This document shows, piece after piece, positions 6,589-8,882 of a stretch of 8,882 nucleotides of DNA. Source of the stretch: Flavobacteriales bacterium (GTDB taxonomy: Bacteria; Bacteroidota; Bacteroidia; Flavobacteriales_D; Crocinitomicaceae); assembly GCA_018665005.1 (NCBI GenBank), contig JABJEE010000268.1:1-8882 (forward strand), in the 5' to 3' direction. The translations under genes were made by a program, and so were the position numbers. The notes beneath the pieces were generated by a model. The model searched no databases. It was not told where the DNA came from and saw only the letters and a list, made by a program, of their open reading frames with translations. The number at the start of each line of letters is the position of its first letter. Within the stretch, counting starts at the first letter, position 1.

Positions 6589-7863
6589 TTAATCTTCCGA
6601 ATTGTTTTTTGTGTATCCAAAAAGACGATGGAACCTCCACGAGGCGATGGCTCCAATACATGAAAAGAAACCTAATACGGCAAAGACATATTGATATCCT
6701 TGAATGCCCGAATACTCGTCTAAAAAACACCCGGTCATAGGTCCGCTAAAAATGTCGGGAGCATAACCGATGATAGAGATCAGGCCAACGGCTGTTCCAG
6801 TATAGACTAAAGGAATATTTCCTTTTTCCATGACCGCAAAATAAAGCGCTCTTAGCCCGTAAACGCCAACAGAAAGCATGATTATAGACAGCACAAACAA
6901 GAAGATTGTTGAATGAGTTACAAGGCCAAGCGCAAAGATGAGGGCGGCGAAAAAGGATACAACAAAACCAAAAGAGAGGAGAAGAGTAATTCGGATGCGT
7001 ATAAAAAACAGAGCTAAGAGGAGTGCAACGATTGGTCTTGCATACAATAAAAAGGTAGCCACCTGCGCGGATTTAACGTCGTTATAGGACATCACTTCTT
7101 TAGAAAACAAGGAGATCACATCGGTTGTTTTGTAGCCCATGTAGGCACATAAAACAATGACCATTAATAACAAAACTGAAGGCATTTTCAATACGACTTT
7201 TAATTGCTTGATTGAAATTTCATTCACCACAACCTTTCGTTCCTGCTCATCGTCCAACCTCATAAAAAACCAGACGAGCACTCCCGATATAGCAACAATT
7301 ATCGAAGAGCTGTAAATAACGGGTTGAAAAGCCATTCTGCTTTCTTCGAGACTTGGAGAGGAGATTCCTTGCCCCATAAAGAGGGCGAAGACAAGTACCC
7401 CAAGCGTTCCCATGGCAGCCCCTACAAGTCCTCTCCCGCCTTCTAAAAACCCAAATGCCCGAAGCTGTGAATGAGATGCTCCCCATAGTCTGGCAGCCTT
7501 AATCATTGGCGCCCAAAACAAAAAGACACTTGTAAAGCCCCAATACCCGTAAAGAACCTTAAGCCCAAAATAACTTGGATAGCTGGCGTAATAAACACCG
7601 CCAAGAGCTGTGAGCTACAGGGCCAAAGAAATAAGCTTTCTTGCGGGATAGCGATCGGCAATCGGTCCACCGAAAAGATAGGATACAATGGCAACAAACC
7701 CATAAACAGAAAAGCAAATACCCAGCTCCACGTTATCGATCTGAAAAACATCTAATATGGTGGGCCTAAAAACCCTGCTGAGTACATAGGGCAAGAAGAA
7801 AATGGTTTCACCGGCTAAAATGACCAATAGCAGATAATACCAAGGAGCTTTTGTTTTTTCCAT
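6589..7863 (-). pseudogene. MFS transporter interrupted by one in-frame TAG (codon 83)
   Basis: From the ATG at 7863 to the TAA at 6589-6591 the frame encodes a 424-codon major facilitator superfamily transporter, with a single TAG at 7615-7617 (codon 83). There is no frameshift: the segments 7863-7618 and 7614-6592 are in the same frame, and the residues on either side (RKLISLAL, then LTALGGVYY) read as one continuous third membrane helix. The first part has TM1 (about 8-28), TM2 and the MFS loop 2-3 motif GGPIADRYPARK (65-76). The second part carries the remaining helices, including a GFLEGGRGLVGA segment, and ends hydrophilic. The substrate cannot be told. Internal starts (TTG at 7521, ATG at 7506) would make a protein lacking the first helices, so activity is doubtful. 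Everything else looks intact, so the lesion is recent, a strain polymorphism or a sequencing error. TAG also ends the DUF4270 and S4 genes here, which argues against genome-wide recoding. Confidence 0.85.
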
Positions 7864-8040
7864 TTTGGTGAATTACCTAAAGCTAATGAAAAAAGGAATC
7901 ATTTAATGTCATTCATACCGACATAAAACAACGGGTACATCTAAAGCGAAAAGGCTAAAAATGTTTTTCTTTATTCTCAATCAACTAATTACTCCGCCTC
8001 ATCTTCATGTGCGTCGGTATGGATTGAATTTGCATTTTAT
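7864..8040. other. 177-base intergenic region with a spaced 9-bp inverted repeat
   Basis: This is the longest gene-free stretch in the window, between the ABA4-like gene and the MFS gene on the same strand. It contains CATACCGAC at 7914-7922 and its exact reverse complement GTCGGTATG at 8013-8021, 90 bases apart; the flanking bases match partly. This could be a pair of operator half-sites or the ends of a small remnant element, or chance. Only the weak -7 box described separately points to a promoter. I see no tRNA, small ORF with coding character, or terminator with a T-run. Confidence 0.4.
7878..7885 (-). promoter_or_regulatory. Possible -7 box upstream of the MFS gene (TAGCTTTA)
   Basis: On the minus strand TAGCTTTA matches the TAnnTTTG consensus except at the last base and lies 14 bases before the transporter ATG at 7863. 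This placement resembles the panC box. No clear TTG -33 element is seen at the usual distance, so this is a weak candidate. Confidence 0.25.
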
Positions 8041-8484
8041 TTATTTCGGGGTGTTTTTAATTTTCCCAAAGAGAAGGTGAATGGCCAAGCCAAGAGGCAT
8101 GAGCATCACTCCAAAGAATATGGCAAGTCGCGAAACCGTTTTATTCGTGTCCTGTCTCAAACCCTCTTTCCAAATCCATCGAGTGACGCAGATATCTCCT
8201 GCTACCATGTGAGCCCACATCGCAGTAATACCTGCTGGGGAAGACATGCCGGCTGCTAATCCTGCGAAGAAACCATCGGGGTGTGAACCACTGTTGGCAA
8301 AGTCAACTAAGCCTTGCGGGTTCATTGCCATAACAAGTATCCAAATCACTATGGGGCCTAAAAAGAATAGTGGACCGCTCAGTAGTTTTTTAGTTTTCTC
8401 TTTTTGAGGATTAAGAAGCATAGCAAACCAAAAGGGCCCCACCCAAAAAGTAGAAAGTATGAAAAAAACAGTATAAATATCCAT
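8041..8484 (-). CDS. ABA4-like (DUF4281) integral membrane protein
   Basis: This 147-residue protein has four predicted membrane helices (about 5-24, 36-54, 72-95 and 118-139). The layout matches the ABA4-like family (DUF4281, PF14108): an ASPWALLAGWVH-type segment appears here as SSPAGITAMWAH (81-92), followed by the family signature read as MVAGDICVTRW (93-103) with Asp97, Arg102 and Trp103. A final helix with MPLGLAIHLLF (129-139) corresponds to the family's conserved FGPxGLLLYL. In plants ABA4 is a chloroplast membrane protein needed for neoxanthin formation; the role of bacterial members is not established. Since many flavobacteria make carotenoids such as zeaxanthin, a link to carotenoid modification is conceivable, but no carotenoid gene is in this window. 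It starts with ATG at 8484, 76 bases after the S4 gene ends. Confidence 0.8.
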   Translation of the reverse strand: MDIYTVFFILSTFWVGPFWFAMLLNPQKEKTKKLLSGPLFFLGPIVIWILVMAMNPQGLVDFANSGSHPDGFFAGLAAGMSSPAGITAMWAHMVAGDICVTRWIWKEGLRQDTNKTVSRLAIFFGVMLMPLGLAIHLLFGKIKNTPK

Positions 8485-8560
8485 AATTAATGTTTAAACG
8501 ATAACAAGGTGGTGCTAAAAATGTTGACGAGTACTTGAGTAGAGACTTATTAAACTGACT

Positions 8561-8882
8561 CTACCAACCTTCTAAAAAATGGTCAATATCTCTTCGGTCT
8601 TTCTTATTCGGTTTGCCTTGGTCTTTTCCTCGGTAAGCACGTTGAGCCATTTGATAGGTTTTGTATTTTTCAATCTCTTCCTCAGGCGTTAAATCAAGAA
8701 GATGGTCAATAACAAGTTTCGCTCCGAGTCTTTTAGTTGTAAGCTGAAGAATTTTATACGAGAAAACAGCATTGTTTTTTTGTACAGAGATGAGGTCTCC
8801 CACGTAGACCTCTTTAGATGGCTTGCATTCTTTCGAGTTGATTTTGATTTTGTTTCCGTCCACAAGTTTTGCAGCCAAAGAA
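8561..8882 (-). CDS. S4-domain RNA-binding protein (Hsp15-like), 5' end outside window
   Basis: The frame is open to the right window edge and reads SLAAKLVDGNKIKINSKECK, which is the middle of an S4 domain: the typical start with a conserved RxDKxLW and xxTRS segment must lie beyond 8882. A TTG at 8876-8878 could be mistaken for a start, but it falls inside the S4 helix. The visible part continues with PSKEVYVGDLISVQ, the S4 beta segment, then a charged, lysine-rich tail (AYRGKDQGKPNKKDRRDI) ending FLEGW, typical of Hsp15-like proteins of about 130 residues. E. coli Hsp15 (HslR) binds free 50S subunits carrying stalled nascent chains and helps recycle them; the same role in ribosome rescue is plausible here but inferred. 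The stop is TAG at 8561-8563. Confidence 0.88.
   Translation of the reverse strand, partial: SLAAKLVDGNKIKINSKECKPSKEVYVGDLISVQKNNAVFSYKILQLTTKRLGAKLVIDHLLDLTPEEEIEKYKTYQMAQRAYRGKDQGKPNKKDRRDIDHFLEGW

Noticed and set aside
7503..7751. Separate minus-strand reading frame overlapping the MFS interruption, suggesting a frameshift
   Set aside because: It is out of frame with both halves and has no MFS motif. The two genuine halves are in the same frame, so the lesion is a nonsense codon and not a frameshift.
8539..8564. GTAGAG / CTCTAC inverted repeat at the end of the S4 gene as a terminator
   Set aside because: The stem is only six base pairs with a 14-base loop, and no U-run follows on the minus strand. 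It is compatible with chance.

Overview
The window reads as chromosomal DNA of a member of the Bacteroidota, most likely a flavobacterium-like marine or aquatic species. The evidence is a block of four genes I associate with that group (panC, a half-length glycogen-synthase-like gene, a DUF4270 lipoprotein and glmS), a Bacteroidota-type promoter (TTG / TAnnTTTG) in the divergent gap before it, lipoproteins with short signal peptides ending at a Cys, and almost no Shine-Dalgarno sequences. GC content looks to be about 40-45% in most genes, with one clear AT-rich exception.

Layout. On the minus strand from 1 to 1768 lie a flippase-like membrane protein (its C-terminal end runs off the left edge) and panC. 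They diverge from a tight plus-strand operon at 1854-5816: a GT5-type half glycogen synthase, a DUF4270 lipoprotein and glmS, with gaps of 6 and 3 bases. glmS converges on a minus-strand run: an AT-rich DUF1569/DinB-like gene (5832-6290), a tiny Cys-rich lipoprotein (6314-6547) and an MFS transporter (6589-7863). The transporter is interrupted by one in-frame TAG. After a 177-base gap come an ABA4-like (DUF4281) membrane protein (8041-8484) and an S4-domain RNA-binding protein whose N-terminus lies beyond the right edge. No gene-free stretch exceeds 300 bases.

Function. The left half covers precursor and envelope metabolism: PanC makes pantothenate for CoA, and GlmS makes glucosamine-6-phosphate for peptidoglycan and LPS. 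GlmS is tied by operon structure to a surface lipoprotein and a probably non-canonical GT5-domain protein. The right half is a loose set of small accessory genes with no obvious shared pathway. I see no mobile element, CRISPR array, tRNA or rRNA. The points most worth a second look are the nonsense codon in the transporter, the half-size glycogen synthase that has lost its ADP-glucose motif, the AT-rich DUF1569 gene, and the bacterial ABA4 homologue.
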